Under the pieces are notes generated by a model, which was given only the letters and a program-made list of their open reading frames with translations, was not told the origin of the DNA and did no database searches. The position numbers and the translations under genes were made by a program. From Caldanaerobacter subterraneus (GTDB taxonomy: Bacteria > Bacillota > Thermoanaerobacteria > Thermoanaerobacterales > Thermoanaerobacteraceae): DNA of 64,000 nucleotides. This document shows, piece after piece, positions 63,709-64,000 of the stretch (positions are counted from its first letter, which is position 1; every line of letters begins with the position of its first letter). The stretch spans positions 62,001-126,000 of the forward strand of contig NZ_SLWU01000003.1 in NCBI RefSeq assembly GCF_004345675.1, given 5' to 3'.

Positions 63709-63843
63709 AAAAAGGTTACGAATAGTGTTTAAAGTATTAAAAACTATTCAAAATTTTATTAAACACTATTCTTTGTTAGGCTACATTCAGCCTAACCGGG
63801 TGTAACCCCACACCCTCTATCCCCTCTGCTAATGCTTCGGGGA

Positions 63844-63999
63844 ATACTTTTTAATTCTTAATTGGCTAACTCCCTTATGCACACCATTGTTTCGGCGTCT
63901 AACTATGCAAGACTGAAATCGGCCTTGCAGTGAGCGATTTCCACCAGGGGCTCTCAACCTTTGTGCATAAGTTCATCGTCCCTTGAATTAAAAAAGTAT
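63844..63999. other. Nested inverted-repeat / pseudoknot structure at the right edge
   Basis: An outer repeat ATACTTTTTAATTC (63844-63857) with GAATTAAAAAAGTAT (63985-63999) encloses a perfect 10-bp stem CTTATGCACA (63874-63883) with TGTGCATAAG (63962-63971). Inside are interleaved stems TGCAAG (63906-63911) with CTTGCA (63924-63929) and GAAATCG (63915-63921) with CGATTTC (63935-63941). Non-coding. It may be a structured RNA or an origin/attachment type DNA structure; it may run on past the edge. Confidence 0.6.
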
Positions 64000-64000
64000 A

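Larger units (their letters stand above)
51830..64000. mobile_element. Integrated phage- or ICE-like element (partial, runs off the right edge)
   Basis: From here on the gene content changes to a primase, ArdC, Rad50-like ATPase, Gp3-type recombination directionality factor, a PIN toxin pair and many small unknown genes, all minus strand, with shared leader elements. The left border lies somewhere in 51809-51960, an AT-rich stretch with no gene. No integrase, terminase or conjugation gene is in view. Confidence 0.75.

Noticed and set aside
63548-63805. 85-codon plus-strand frame over element copy 4
   Set aside because: Low-complexity product crossing the structured element; no start site support.

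Overview
The window looks like a low-GC, anaerobic, thermophilic Firmicute chromosome of the Thermoanaerobacter/Caldanaerobacter type. This is inferred from the AT-rich codon use, strong GGAGG ribosome sites, frequent GTG/TTG starts, and the glycerol/dihydroxyacetone and Kdp gene sets. Nearly everything lies on the minus strand.

Region 1 (1-14.9 kb): cell envelope, division and DNA repair. It runs ftsW/rodA-like, FHA, uvrA, uvrB, comB, a PDZ membrane protein, ctpB-like, an EnvC-type M23 hydrolase, ftsX, ftsE, a PucR-type regulator and an orphan MsmX-type sugar ATPase. Region 2 (15-29.3 kb): a lysine riboswitch with lysA, L25/CTC, tRNA-Arg, an HAD phosphatase, an IS607-type element with a zinc-finger-less TnpB and a decayed tnpA, an MNT/HEPN toxin-antitoxin pair, an FtsA-like protein, an acyl-CoA dehydratase activase, a compact FtsH and unknown membrane proteins.

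Region 3 (29.3-39.5 kb): glycerol and dihydroxyacetone catabolism (dhaKLM; glpP-glpF-glpK; three glycerol-3-phosphate oxidation genes). A sigma-54 activator with an HPr-like N-terminus lies between the two sets. Perfectly spaced -24/-12 promoters precede dhaK and glpP, so both look like one sigma-54 regulon. Region 4 (39.5-51.8 kb): a flippase-like protein, a PdaA-like deacetylase, a Cas4-type nuclease split into two membrane-anchored halves, the Kdp potassium system (with unannotated kdpF, a 37-residue ORF and a structured attenuator leader), a fused nucleotidyltransferase/mutase and an Na/Pi cotransporter.

Region 5 (about 51.8 kb to the right edge): a mobile element of phage or integrative type, with primase, HAD, ArdC, Rad50-like ATPase, Gp3-like recombination directionality factor, a PIN toxin pair and many small unknown genes. 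No integrase is in view. Its transcription units are headed by a repeated structured element. There are four copies (about 56.27, 58.27, 62.50 and 63.61 kb) whose interleaved stems covary as nested pseudoknots. Intrinsic hairpins sit between many of the genes. I consider this repeated RNA-like element the most novel signal in the window, followed by the split Cas4-like pair and the switch-like leader at 52.3 kb.
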